NCBI RefSeq assembly: GCF_020715685.1
Contig: NZ_CP085840.1
Span: forward strand, 3,286,001 to 3,350,000
DNA from: Dermatobacter hominis
GTDB lineage: Bacteria; Actinomycetota; Acidimicrobiia; Acidimicrobiales; Microtrichaceae
DNA length: 64,000 nucleotides
Reading direction: 5' to 3'
Both the position numbers and the translations under genes were made by a program. The notes under the pieces are model-generated. The model was given only the letters and a program-made list of their open reading frames with translations, ran no database searches and was not told where the DNA came from. This document shows, piece by piece, positions 44,401-52,820 of this stretch; positions within the stretch are counted from its first letter, which is position 1, and every line of letters starts with the position of its first letter.

Positions 44401-44835
44401 CTGATCGACGTCGAGGTCGGAGGGCACCTGACCGGCTCCATCGACCTGGTGATGCGCGTGCCGACCGACGAGGGGCACCGCTACTCGGTCGTCGACTACA
44501 AGACGAACCGGCTCGGGATCTGGGGCGAGCCCGACTCGGTCGCGAACTACCACCCCGACCTCCTCCCCGCGGCCATGGAGGCCCACGACTACCCGCTGCA
44601 GGCCGTGCTCTACTCGGTCGCGCTGCACCGTTACCTCCGCTGGCGCCTGCCCGGCTACCGGCCCGAGGTCCACCTCGGCCCCGTCGGCTACCTGTTCGTC
44701 CGGGGCATGGTCGGCCCACGGACGCCCCTTCCCGACGGTCGTCCCCACGGGGTGTTCGCCTGGACGGTGCCCCCTGCGGCGGTCGTCGAGTTGAGCGACC
44801 TGCTCCACGGCCGAGGTCCGGAGGTGTCCGGATGA
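41416..44835 (+). CDS. recB: Exodeoxyribonuclease V beta subunit RecB
   Basis: An 1139-residue UvrD-type helicase-nuclease. Walker A GASAGTGKTYT is at about residues 25-35, with VVTFTRAAAAELRDRI, the DExQ-type box MIDESQDTDPVQW near 273, GDPKQAIYSFRGGDVYNYL and TIHVSKGLEFPVVCCP after it. The C-terminal nuclease domain has the metal-binding VDYKTNRLG near 1027, with a conserved Asp at STGSIDLVMR-like sequence (TGSIDLVM) just before it. It forms RecBCD with the flanking gene products for end resection and recombination. It starts at GTG 41416 inside the recC stop and ends overlapping recD (ATGA). Confidence 0.95.
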   Translation: MTTTTPAPSFDVTAALQETGRLVIGASAGTGKTYTLAALACRHVAERGVPVGELLVVTFTRAAAAELRDRIRSRLVDAARVLSGAAPLRADDPVLVHLATGSESELRERRRRLELAVADFDTATITTIHGFCTQVLAAQGSTGPFDPSAVLVQDPTEVVDSTVADVLVEAALAQLDHSGADGPPTLPKANRLAKLAQLVLANPGIGIMASGDRAEDELMATLLERVVQRVSEQLRRAGAVTFDDQLTRVAELLEHDAGLRRSLSDQFAVVMIDESQDTDPVQWRALTTAFQGSSSLLVVVGDPKQAIYSFRGGDVYNYLEAVELADDRRSLDTNHRSDGSVVTAMNLMSAGASLGHERIVYEPVRSPEELAGRSLVLDGRPVPGLWVRSVTDPEQPRNKNGTFSAERARRTIREDLANQVAVLLDGAGVVRASDGADGAPVPLRPDDVAVLVKARSDAAPIQRALLARGIASVVIGAGSVTDSLAASHWRWLIEGLQRPTDARLARAVGLSWFFDLDAATIAATAADDPTGAGAETLTSIQRTLVAWAEVLRRQGVAAMVERVWRESDLRERVLARATGERDLTDLDHLAELLHTATGGRPVGPEALRERFDALDDPEDEAVEDPDAVRRRVDSDTSAVRIMTIHVSKGLEFPVVCCPTLWSAGSLDVTSRTFHDDAGDRFVDVSDPPDETVKCRAQEEADGELRRLTYVALTRALHTTLVWWAPVGACERSGLAHLLFGSSSDAAADVPPVETDAVEVIETRVAERGAVDVVRVDLVDPEPGVVEVSRSFAGGPGVTGDLEVARLGRELDRTAGRWSFTAIAARAAHVEPPTGRPAGLGTVTDPDDPTLGDSSDDDERTSPPPVLFDGLGAGAAFGTLVHAALEEVDFTADLEAQLTSVLDVPWSSVEPDKVPQLVKAIAASVRTPLGDALGGGSLEDLARSDRLDELDFELPLGDRRGSGARTVSAASIGTVLARHLPSGDEMSPWAQRLAGGLIDVEVGGHLTGSIDLVMRVPTDEGHRYSVVDYKTNRLGIWGEPDSVANYHPDLLPAAMEAHDYPLQAVLYSVALHRYLRWRLPGYRPEVHLGPVGYLFVRGMVGPRTPLPDGRPHGVFAWTVPPAAVVELSDLLHGRGPEVSG

Positions 44836-46802
44836 CCCGCCGGTTCCTCCCGGCGTCGGTGGAGTGCCTCCGGCCGTTCGTGGACGCCGGCGTGCTCGGC
44901 ATGACCGAGGTCCACGTCGTGGCCACCTTCGTCGAGGTCCTCGACCCTGGCCTGGCGCCGCCCGACGACGTCGTCCTGGCCGCCGCGCTCGCCGTGCGGG
45001 GGCCGCTGCACGGCCACGTCCGCATCGACCTGACCGAGGTCGCCGGGTCCGTGGTCCCCGACGAGCGCGACGACGGGCCGTCGGCGCCGGCCGCGGACCT
45101 CGAGGGCCGGGACGACGAAGGTCCCGACCTCGACCTGCCCGCGCTCGACGTCGACGCGGCACCGGTCGATCCCGACGTCACGTCCGACGGCGTGACCGCG
45201 CTGCCGTGGCCGGAACCGGAGCGCTGGGCGCGGCGCGTGCTCGACAGCGCGCTCGCCCGAGCCGAGGACGACGATCCCGGCGACCTCGTGCCGCCGTTGG
45301 TGGTCGACGGCTCCCAGGTGTACTTGGACCGCTACTGGCGTGACGAGAGGGCGGTCGCGGACGACCTCCGCCGTCGGGCCGGTCGCCGCACGGACGCGGA
45401 GCCGGGCCGGTTGGCGGCGCTGGACCGGTTCCTCCCGCCGTCGACGGGACCGACGCCCGACCTCCAGCGCGTCGCCGCCCGGGCCGCGCTCGAGCGCCAG
45501 CTCGTCGTGATCGCCGGCGGGCCCGGTACGGGCAAGACGCGCACCGTCTCCCGTCTGCTGGCGGTGCTGGCGTCCGACGGACGTGGCGAGGGCGGTCGGC
45601 TCGACGGCCGCTCGCTCGAGATCGCCCTGGCGGCCCCGACCGGCAAGGCGGCGGCACGCCTCGAGGAGGCGATCAACGCCGCGGTGCGCGACGCCGACCC
45701 GGACCCCGAGGTCGCTGCGCGCCTGGGCGCGCTCGAGGCGCAGACCGTCCACCGCCTGCTGGGCGCACGGCGCGGCGGCGCGTCGTTCACCCGCGACGCC
45801 TCGAACCCGATCGCCGCCGACGTCGTGGTCGTCGACGAGGTGTCGATGGTCTCCCTGCCGCTGATGGCTCGGCTCCTCGAGGCCGTCCGGCCCGACGCCC
45901 GGGTCGTGCTGGTGGGCGATCCGCACCAGCTCGCGAGCGTCGAGGCCGGCGCCGTCCTCGGCGACCTGGTCGGCGGTGACGGCGGGAAGCCGCCGGACGC
46001 GATCGCCGACAACGTCGTCACGCTGGAGCAGGTGTTCCGCTTCGGCGCCGAATCGCCGGTCGGCGCGCTCGCCGCGGCGATCAGGTCCGGCGACGCCGAT
46101 GCGGTGCTCGATCACCTGGTCCGGTCGCCGACGAGCTCGGAGGCGCCCGAGGAGGAGTTCGTGTGCTGGGTCCGGCCGGACGACCCGGCGGCCGTGGACG
46201 GGGTCCGTTCGCAGGTGCTCGGTCATGCGGTCGACCTGGTGGACCTGGCGAGGGAGGGTCGCACCACGTCGGCGCTGCGATCGCTCGGTGCCGTCAAGGT
46301 CCTCTCGGCGACGCGTCGTGGGGAGCTGGGCGCCGACGACTGGAACCGTCGGGTGGAGCAGGAGCTGCGGACGACCGGCCGGATGCGCGAGCGCTGGTCC
46401 GCCGGTCGGCCGGTGATGGTGACGGCCAACGACTACCTCAACGGGGTGTTCAACGGCGACCTCGGTGTGGTCGTCCGCCCCGCCGACGTCGGGGACCGGG
46501 CGCCACGGGTGCAGGTGGCCTTCGACGGGGTCGACGGCCCCCGCCTGCTGGACCCGTCGCGGCTCGACCGGGTCGAGACGCAGTGGGCGATGACGATCCA
46601 CAAGAGCCAGGGCTCGGAGTTCGACGACGTCGTGGTCGCCATGCCCCCGCCGCCGTCACCGATCCTGACCCGGGAGCTGCTCTACACCGCGGTGACCCGC
46701 GCCCGTCGCGGCGTCACGATCGTGGCGTCCGAGGCGTCGATCCGAGCCGCGGTCGGCCGGCCGGTCACGCGCTCGTCGGGCCTCGCCGACCGCCTGGCCT
46801 GA
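44832..46802 (+). CDS. recD: Exodeoxyribonuclease V alpha subunit RecD
   Basis: A 656-residue SF1B helicase from ATG 44832. Walker A GGPGTGKTRT is near residue 229, with APTGKAAARLEEAI, VVVDEVSMVSLPLMARLL, LVGDPHQLASVEAGAVLGDL and WAMTIHKSQGSEFDDVVV after it. It ends with YTAVTRARRGVTIV. The N-terminal domain has a long acidic insert (residues 65-120, rich in Asp/Glu/Pro) not usual in RecD. The protein is the fast 5'-3' motor of RecBCD. Its position as the third gene in recC-recB-recD, with ATGA overlap, supports a single complex. Confidence 0.94.
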   Translation: MTRRFLPASVECLRPFVDAGVLGMTEVHVVATFVEVLDPGLAPPDDVVLAAALAVRGPLHGHVRIDLTEVAGSVVPDERDDGPSAPAADLEGRDDEGPDLDLPALDVDAAPVDPDVTSDGVTALPWPEPERWARRVLDSALARAEDDDPGDLVPPLVVDGSQVYLDRYWRDERAVADDLRRRAGRRTDAEPGRLAALDRFLPPSTGPTPDLQRVAARAALERQLVVIAGGPGTGKTRTVSRLLAVLASDGRGEGGRLDGRSLEIALAAPTGKAAARLEEAINAAVRDADPDPEVAARLGALEAQTVHRLLGARRGGASFTRDASNPIAADVVVVDEVSMVSLPLMARLLEAVRPDARVVLVGDPHQLASVEAGAVLGDLVGGDGGKPPDAIADNVVTLEQVFRFGAESPVGALAAAIRSGDADAVLDHLVRSPTSSEAPEEEFVCWVRPDDPAAVDGVRSQVLGHAVDLVDLAREGRTTSALRSLGAVKVLSATRRGELGADDWNRRVEQELRTTGRMRERWSAGRPVMVTANDYLNGVFNGDLGVVVRPADVGDRAPRVQVAFDGVDGPRLLDPSRLDRVETQWAMTIHKSQGSEFDDVVVAMPPPPSPILTRELLYTAVTRARRGVTIVASEASIRAAVGRPVTRSSGLADRLA

Positions 46803-46872
46803 TCGGCGCCGCGACGGGCGATCGGCGCCGTCCGGGTGCCGTTGTCACACCCCACCGACACGATGTCCGGGC

Positions 46873-48168
46873 ATGGACCCGATCGCACTCCTGCTCGCCG
46901 CCGTCGTCGGCGCCGCGATGGCCGCCGCCGTCGTGCACCTCGCGTGGGCGCGGCGTGCCGCGGTCGAGGGCTCGGCGCTCCGCGAGCGCGTCGCAGCGGC
47001 CGAAGCCGCCGTCCGGACCGACGAGCAGCTGCTCGACGCCTACCGGTCCGTCGCCGGTGCGACGCTGCACGAGCAGTCCGAGCAGCTCCTCCAGCTCGCC
47101 ACGACCCGGTACCAGACGCTCGAGACCACCGCGCTGGGCCACTGGCAGACCCAGGGCGGGCGCGTCGTGCAGCAGCTGGAGCAGCAGGCGGCCCACCTGA
47201 GGGAGCTCGAGTCGCAGCGCCGGGCCGAGAGCGCGGTGCTCGCGACCGCGGTCGCCGACCTGCGGCGCAGCAACGAGGAGATCCGGACCGAGGCGCGGCA
47301 GCTCGCGGGTGCGCTTCGAGACAACTCGGTGCGCGGGACGTGGGGAGAGGTCCAGCTGCGACGGGTGCTGCAGCAGGCGGGCCTGGAGCGCCACGCCGAC
47401 TTCCTGGAGCAGGGCGGCCGGTCCGCCGGCTCGGGCGACCGGTCCGGTCGTCCCGACGTCGTGGTCCACCTGCCCGACGGCCGGGCGGTCGTGATCGACG
47501 CCAAGGTCCCGCTCGACCGCTACCTCGACGCGGCCAACTGCGACGACGACACCCGGCGGGCCGAGCTCCACGCCGCCCACGCCAAGGCCGTGGCCGGCCA
47601 CGCCGCCGCGCTGGCCCGGCGCGACTACGACTCGCTCGTCCCCGGCGCGCTCGACCTCGTGGTGATGTTCCTGCCCGGCGACGCGTTCCTCGCCGCGGCG
47701 GCCGCCGCGCAGCCCTCGCTGCTCGAGGACGCGTGGGACCGCGGCGTCGTCCTGGCGTCGCCGTCGACGCTGCTCGGGTTCCTCCGGGGGGTCGCCCTGG
47801 GCTGGCGCGAGCAGCGGATCGCGGACCAGGCCGAGGTCATCGCCCGGACGGGCCGTGAGCTGCACGAGCGGCTGTCGGTCTTCGCCGAGCACCTCGACCG
47901 GGTGGGCACGTCGCTCGGACGGGCGGTCGCGTCGTACAACGGCGCGGTCGGCTCGCTCGAGGCCCGGGTGCTGCCGCAGGCCCGTCGGTTCGAGGACCTG
48001 GGCGCCGGCTCGAGCCGCTCCGTCGACGTCGTGTCGACCGTCGATGCCGGGCCCCGCCGGCTGAGCGTGCTGCCGCCCCTCGCCGCGGGGGTGCCGTCGG
48101 ATCGAGCCGGCCTCACGGCAGACTCCTCCGATGCTGTTCGGGACGAGGCGCCACCGTCGGCGTCGTGA
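46873..48168 (+). CDS. rmuC: RmuC family DNA recombination protein
   Basis: A 431-residue protein. It has an N-terminal membrane anchor (residues 3-25, IALLLAAVVGAAMAAAVVHLAW), an extended coiled coil (about 35-140) and the RmuC endonuclease-like domain. That domain contains NSVRGTWGEVQLRRVLQQAGL, RPDVVVHLPDGRAVVIDAKVPLDRY and a C-terminal LASPSTLLGFLRGVALGWRE. RmuC limits inversions at short inverted repeats. The gene is 70 bp after recD and likely the last member of the repair island. Its 3' end overlaps the MtfA-like gene by 38 bp in another frame. Confidence 0.92.
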   Translation: MDPIALLLAAVVGAAMAAAVVHLAWARRAAVEGSALRERVAAAEAAVRTDEQLLDAYRSVAGATLHEQSEQLLQLATTRYQTLETTALGHWQTQGGRVVQQLEQQAAHLRELESQRRAESAVLATAVADLRRSNEEIRTEARQLAGALRDNSVRGTWGEVQLRRVLQQAGLERHADFLEQGGRSAGSGDRSGRPDVVVHLPDGRAVVIDAKVPLDRYLDAANCDDDTRRAELHAAHAKAVAGHAAALARRDYDSLVPGALDLVVMFLPGDAFLAAAAAAQPSLLEDAWDRGVVLASPSTLLGFLRGVALGWREQRIADQAEVIARTGRELHERLSVFAEHLDRVGTSLGRAVASYNGAVGSLEARVLPQARRFEDLGAGSSRSVDVVSTVDAGPRRLSVLPPLAAGVPSDRAGLTADSSDAVRDEAPPSAS

Positions 48169-48898
48169 GCTGCTCGACGCCGGGTTCACCGATGCCTGGC
48201 GCGACCTCTGCGACGCCCGCCTCGACTGGTGGCGCGAGCTGTCCGACGACGAGCTGCAGCGGCTCGAGGCCGTGGCGCTCGGGCTCGTCGCCGAGGCGGA
48301 CTGGGAACCGGCCAACGGGTTCACGATCACCGAGGAGATGCAGGTCCTGATCGCCGCCCAGGCGGCCCTGCTCACCGTGAACCTGCCGTACGAGGACCCG
48401 TATCGGGACGTCCACGCGATCATCGTCCACCCGACGACGGCGATCATGCACGGCGAGCACTCGCAGGTCGACGGGGTGTACTCGGACGATCCGACGCCGA
48501 TCCTCGGCCAGGCGGAGATGCACGGCCCGGTGCTCGTCGCCTGGGACGAGGTCGAGGACGACGTGGCCCACCACGGCGACGGCCGCAACGTCGTGTACCA
48601 CGAGTTCGCGCACAAGCTCGACATGCTCGACGGCGTCACCGACGGCACCCCGCCCATGGCGGCGGAGCTGGCGGGCCGCTGGGTCCCCGTGTGCACCGAG
48701 GTGTACGAGGCGGTGGTCGAGGGCCGGGGCGGCGAGGTCCTCGACGACTACGCGGGCGTCAACCCCGCCGAGTTCTTCGCCGTCGCGACCGAGGCGTTCT
48801 TCGACGACGGGATCGGCCTCCAGGCCGAGCACCCCGACCTCTACGGCTGCTTCCGCGACTTCTACGGACAGGACCCCGCGGGCTGGTACGAGGGCTGA
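48131..48898 (+). CDS. MtfA-like zinc peptidase (M90)
   Basis: A 255-residue soluble protein. The zinc-binding VVYHEFAHKLDMLDG lies near residue 157 (HExxH), and the third ligand region is probably NPAEFFAVATEAFF. The layout (N-terminal WRELSDDELQRLEAVA, then VNLPYEDPYRDVHAIIVHP and YSDDPTPILGQAEMHGPVLVAWDEV) matches MtfA/DgsA anti-repressor peptidases of family M90. In E. coli MtfA sequesters the glucose regulator Mlc; no Mlc homologue is in view, so the role here is open. It starts 38 bp inside rmuC, at ATG 48131. Confidence 0.9.
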   Translation: MLFGTRRHRRRRELLDAGFTDAWRDLCDARLDWWRELSDDELQRLEAVALGLVAEADWEPANGFTITEEMQVLIAAQAALLTVNLPYEDPYRDVHAIIVHPTTAIMHGEHSQVDGVYSDDPTPILGQAEMHGPVLVAWDEVEDDVAHHGDGRNVVYHEFAHKLDMLDGVTDGTPPMAAELAGRWVPVCTEVYEAVVEGRGGEVLDDYAGVNPAEFFAVATEAFFDDGIGLQAEHPDLYGCFRDFYGQDPAGWYEG

Positions 48899-48941
48899 CG
48901 TCCGCCGCTCGGCGCTCCGGTGGGTGTGCCATCGTGTCCCC

Positions 48942-49826
48942 ATGCCTGGACCCATCGCCGTCGCCGACACCGCACGTCCCCGCACCGATCGACGTCGCGC
49001 CGCCGTCCGGCGCGCCGCCGGTGCCGTGGCCGTCGTGCTCCTGGTCGGCGCGGCGGCAGCGTGTGGAGGTGACGACGTGAGCGACGGCGACAAGAAGGAC
49101 ACGACCTCGTCGACCACGACGTCGAGCACGACGGGCGCCGCCACCAACCCGACCGGCGGCCTGGCCCGCACGTCGTGGAAGCTGCGCGGCGCCGTCGCGG
49201 CGGCGTCGGTGCCGACGCTGGACTTCGCCCAGGACGGCACCTTCGCCGGGTCGACCGGTTGCAACCGCCTCAGCGGGACCTGGACCGAGGACGGCACGTC
49301 GCTCACGCTCGAGCCGGGGCCGATGACCAAGGCGGCCTGCACCACCCAGGAGGCGACCGATCAGGAGGACCGGATCGTCGCGGCGCTGCCCGAGGTGAAG
49401 AGCTTCGAGCAGACCGAGACGACGCTCACGCTCACCGACGCCGACGGCCAGGACCTCCTGTCGTACGACGCGGTCACCGGCGACCTCGCCGGCACGTCGT
49501 GGAAGGTCACCGGTGTGAACACGGGGACCGCCGTCGAGGCCTCGGCGCTGACCGAGAAGCTCACGATCGACTTCGGCACCGAGGGATCGGTCACGGGCCA
49601 CGGCGGGTGCAACAACTTCAAGGGCACCTACGAGCTCGAGGGCGGGGCCATCAGCTTCAGCGAGTTCGCCTCCACGATGATGGGCTGCGACGACGCGGTC
49701 ATGCAGATGGAGGACAAGTACCTCGCCGCGCTGGCGGCGTCGACGACCGTCGAGCGCTCCGGCGACTCGCTGACGCTGCGCGACGACGCCGGCGCCATGC
49801 AGGTCACCGCGATCGTCGCGAACTGA
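48942..49826 (+). CDS. Lipoprotein with two META domains
   Basis: A 294-residue protein from ATG 48942. A basic N-region (TDRRRAAVRRAAGA) precedes a hydrophobic stretch and lipobox AAAAC, followed by a Ser/Thr-rich linker. Two tandem META (HslJ-like) domains follow: LARTSWKLRG to SYDAVTG and LAGTSWKVTG to the C-terminus. Each has the signature GxTGCNRLSGTW or GHGGCNNFKGTY and a later Cys (TKAAC, MMGC) that can pair with it. Such domains occur in heat-shock or antibiotic-stress lipoproteins. It is convergent with the AAA ATPase gene. Confidence 0.88.
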   Translation: MPGPIAVADTARPRTDRRRAAVRRAAGAVAVVLLVGAAAACGGDDVSDGDKKDTTSSTTTSSTTGAATNPTGGLARTSWKLRGAVAAASVPTLDFAQDGTFAGSTGCNRLSGTWTEDGTSLTLEPGPMTKAACTTQEATDQEDRIVAALPEVKSFEQTETTLTLTDADGQDLLSYDAVTGDLAGTSWKVTGVNTGTAVEASALTEKLTIDFGTEGSVTGHGGCNNFKGTYELEGGAISFSEFASTMMGCDDAVMQMEDKYLAALAASTTVERSGDSLTLRDDAGAMQVTAIVAN

Positions 49827-49854
49827 CGCGGCCGGATCCGACGCCGCCGGGGCG

Positions 49855-51573
49855 TCAGTGCTGCTGGCCGTCGGCCAGCAGCTCCTCGGCGATCGCCGCC
49901 GCGGCCGGGTCCAGCGGCCGCGCGAAGGTGCCCTCGTAGGGCGGCGGCGCCGCACCCGGACCGGGATCGGGCGTCGGCAGGGGGCTCGGCTGGAAGTCCG
50001 GGTCGCCGAACTGCGGGTCGCCGAAGCCCGGGTCGGTGAACACCGGATCGTCGAACGCGGGGTCCGCGACCGGCGCCGCGACCGGCGGGGCGTCGTGGAA
50101 CGCGGCGGCGGGGGCCACCTCGGCGTAGGCCGGGGCCGGCTCCGCGTGCGGCGCGTCGCCGTACGCCGGCTCGTGGACGACCGGGGTGCCGTCGGACGGC
50201 GCGCCCTCGGCCTCGCGGACGAGCGCCGCCACCTCCTCCTCGAGCTCCGGATCGGGCGCGAACGGCGGCACGTCCACGGTGTGGTGCGGAGCCGGACCCG
50301 TCCGCTCCACGCCCAGGTCCTCGGTGAAGTACAGGTCGAGCACCCGATCGACCAGCTCGGGTGTGAGCACCCTCGCCTGGTTCTCGTAGCGGCAGATGGC
50401 GTTGGCCAGCTTGCAGACCACGCCGGGGAGGTAGGCCCGGAGCTCGCCGTCGCCCTGCGACCGGGCGGCCTGGCGGAGCCGCACCGCGGCCGACGCCTGC
50501 AGCTCGAGGCCCATCTTCCGGGTCACCCGGGACAGGATCCAGTCGAACTGCTCGTCGGTGCAGGCGCCGATGTAGATCTTGTTGTGGATGCGGCGGAAGA
50601 ACGCCTCGTCACCGAGCTTGGCCGGGTCGAGGTTCGTCGACAGCACGACCTTGAGCTCGAACGGCACCTCGAACTTGCGGCCCAGCAGGGTCAGGTAGTC
50701 GACGCTGCGGTCGAGCGGCACGATCCAACGGTTGAGCAGGGCGTCGGGCGTCATGGCCTGGCGGCCGAAGTCGTCGATCACCAGGATCCCGTTGTTCGCC
50801 TTCATCTGCAGCGGGGCGAGGTAGACGCCGCTGTCACGCTCGAGCTGCAGGTCGAGCATTCCGGCGTGGAGCTCGCCGCCCGTGATGACGGCGGGGCGAT
50901 GGCACGCCACCCAGCGACGGTCCATCCCGGCCGGCTGTTCGTCGATCTCGTCGTGGAGCGTCGGGTCGAAGACCGACACGATCTGGCCGTCGACCTCGAC
51001 GCAGTGCGGCACCAGGACGACGTCCTCGTAGGCGCGGATGATGCGCTCCGCGACCGAGGACTTGCCGGTGCCGGGCGGGCCGTAGAGGAACATGGCGCCG
51101 TCGCCGTGGATCGCGGGGCCGAGCTGGTCGAGCAGCCCGTCCGACAGCACGAGGTCGGAGAACGAGCGCTGCAGGCGGTCGTGGTCGAGCTCGATGGACG
51201 GGCGCTGGTGGCGCACGACGTTCGTGTAGTGCTCGAGCGGGACCGGCATCGGGCCGGCGTAGATGCTCTCCCGCGAGCGCTGGGCGGCGAACTGCTGGCC
51301 GGCCTCGGTCGGTCGCACGACGTAGGCGCGGCCCTCCATGCCGTCGTACTCGATGAGCTTGCGGTCGCGCATCCCGTTGAGGAGCGTCTCGACGACGGTG
51401 ACCGAGATGTGGAGCTTGTCGGCGAGCGCGGTCATCGGCGACCGGCCGTCGACGACGGCCCGTCGGATGAGCAGGTCCTCCATGAGCGAGCGGCTGAGGC
51501 CGAGTCCCTCGACGCTGGTCGGGGTGCGAAGGTCCGGGAGGTCGTCGGGCTGGCCGTCGTGGTGTCGCTGCAT
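49855..51573 (-). CDS. AAA ATPase with winged-helix N-domain and xDPxF repeat tail
   Basis: A 572-residue protein from ATG 51573. Residues 20-110 look like a winged helix (SLMEDLLIRRAVVDGRSPMTALADKLHISVTVVETLL). Walker A FLYGPPGTGKSSVAERI is near 163 and Walker B NGILVIDDFGRQAMTPDALLNRW near 262, with sensor 1 VVLSTNLDP and an arginine-finger candidate FFRRIHNK after it. The C-terminal third is Asp/Pro/Ala-rich and holds five tandem DPxF-type units (DPAF, DPVF, DPGF, DPQF, DPDF), probably a docking tail. The architecture recalls ATPases tied to secretion or pilus operons, but no such genes adjoin. Partner and substrate are unknown. Confidence 0.85.
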   Translation of the reverse strand: MQRHHDGQPDDLPDLRTPTSVEGLGLSRSLMEDLLIRRAVVDGRSPMTALADKLHISVTVVETLLNGMRDRKLIEYDGMEGRAYVVRPTEAGQQFAAQRSRESIYAGPMPVPLEHYTNVVRHQRPSIELDHDRLQRSFSDLVLSDGLLDQLGPAIHGDGAMFLYGPPGTGKSSVAERIIRAYEDVVLVPHCVEVDGQIVSVFDPTLHDEIDEQPAGMDRRWVACHRPAVITGGELHAGMLDLQLERDSGVYLAPLQMKANNGILVIDDFGRQAMTPDALLNRWIVPLDRSVDYLTLLGRKFEVPFELKVVLSTNLDPAKLGDEAFFRRIHNKIYIGACTDEQFDWILSRVTRKMGLELQASAAVRLRQAARSQGDGELRAYLPGVVCKLANAICRYENQARVLTPELVDRVLDLYFTEDLGVERTGPAPHHTVDVPPFAPDPELEEEVAALVREAEGAPSDGTPVVHEPAYGDAPHAEPAPAYAEVAPAAAFHDAPPVAAPVADPAFDDPVFTDPGFGDPQFGDPDFQPSPLPTPDPGPGAAPPPYEGTFARPLDPAAAAIAEELLADGQQH

Positions 51574-51796
51574 GGGTGTCCCGTCTCCAAGGGGGCGCAG
51601 GTGCTCGCACCGGGACGGCTGCCACCGCCTCGGCACCCCACGGCCCGGTCGTTCTGCTGCTGGTGCTGTCCGTTCATCGGCGCGCGGGGGAGGGGACCTG
51701 AACCCTCGGTCGAGTGAACTCCCCGTACCGGACCGGTGCCGGGGCAGTTCACCCGCCGCGCGCCGGTTCCGGGCCCCGCACGGCTTGAATGGAGCG

Positions 51797-52777
51797 GTGA
51801 TCGAGACCCCGCACACCCGCGCGTACCGCAAGGGGCTGTTGGAGGCGGAGGGCTTCCCGGTCGAGCAGGTCTCCGACCACCTCGAGGACGACGCCACGAC
51901 CGTCTGGGTCGACCTCTGCGGGCCGACCGTCGACGAACTGCACCAGCTGGCCGACGAGCTCGGTCTGCACGAGCTGGCGGTCGAGGACGCGCTGGGCCGG
52001 CACCAGCGCCCGAAGCTCGACCACTACGCGTCGCACCTCTTCATGGCCTGCCACGCCGTGTCGGTGGACCAGGAGACCGCCGAGCTCGACATCGTCGAGA
52101 TCGACATGTTCCTCGGGCCGCGGTGGATCATCACCGTCCGCAAGGACGCCGGCTTCGACATGCGCCAGGTCATGGACCGCTGCGACCGGGTCGCGGACCT
52201 GGCCGACACCGGCGTCGCGTTCGTGGTGTACGCGCTGCTCGACGTCATCGTCGACGGCTACTTCGAGGCGGTCGAGACGTTCGACGAGTACTACGACCAG
52301 GTCTCCGAGGAGATCTTCAGCGAGCAGCCGCTGGAGCCGCAGCAGCAGAAGCACTGGTTCCAGATGCGCCAGGCGCTGGTGAAGTTCCACCGGCTGGCGT
52401 TCCCGCTCCGCGAGGCCATCAGCTCGCTGATGCGTCGCGAGCACGAGCTGGTGAACACCGAGATCTACCCCTACTACCAGGACCTCTACGACCACGTGCT
52501 GCGGATCACCGAGTCGACCGACTCGCTGCGCGACCTGGTGTCGACGATCGTCGAGACGAACCTCAGCCTGCGCGACTACCGCCAGAACCAGGTGATGAAG
52601 AAGGTCACGAGCTGGGCGGCGATCATCGCCGTGCCGACGCTGGTCACCGGCTTCTACGGCATGAACGTGCGGTTCCCCGGCATCGCCACCGAGTGGGGGG
52701 CCGGCCTCGCGGCGGCGCTGATCGTGGTCACCTCCGTCTCGCTGTACTTCACGTTCAAGCGCAACGACTGGCTCTGA
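51797..52777 (+). CDS. corA: CorA-family magnesium/divalent cation channel
   Basis: A 326-residue protein with a large cytoplasmic N-domain and two C-terminal transmembrane helices. The invariant YGMN motif follows the first helix (VTSWAAIIAVPTLVTGFYGMNV) near residue 295, and the short basic end FKRNDWL is typical. CorA pentamers admit Mg2+, Co2+ or related ions. I use GTG 51797. Its ribosome-binding site is weak (GGAG only two bases away), so an in-frame TTG at 51785 or a leaderless start is possible. It is divergent from the AAA ATPase across 223 bp, where I see no palindrome. Confidence 0.93.
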   Translation: MIETPHTRAYRKGLLEAEGFPVEQVSDHLEDDATTVWVDLCGPTVDELHQLADELGLHELAVEDALGRHQRPKLDHYASHLFMACHAVSVDQETAELDIVEIDMFLGPRWIITVRKDAGFDMRQVMDRCDRVADLADTGVAFVVYALLDVIVDGYFEAVETFDEYYDQVSEEIFSEQPLEPQQQKHWFQMRQALVKFHRLAFPLREAISSLMRREHELVNTEIYPYYQDLYDHVLRITESTDSLRDLVSTIVETNLSLRDYRQNQVMKKVTSWAAIIAVPTLVTGFYGMNVRFPGIATEWGAGLAAALIVVTSVSLYFTFKRNDWL

Positions 52778-52820
52778 CGCACGCGACCGTCCGACCCTCG
52801 GTGCGCTGCCGGCGGCCCGC

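Noticed and set aside
46803-46872. Two copies of GATCGGCGCCG between recD and rmuC
   Set aside because: A short repeat of common GC-rich words, with no symmetry or positional meaning.
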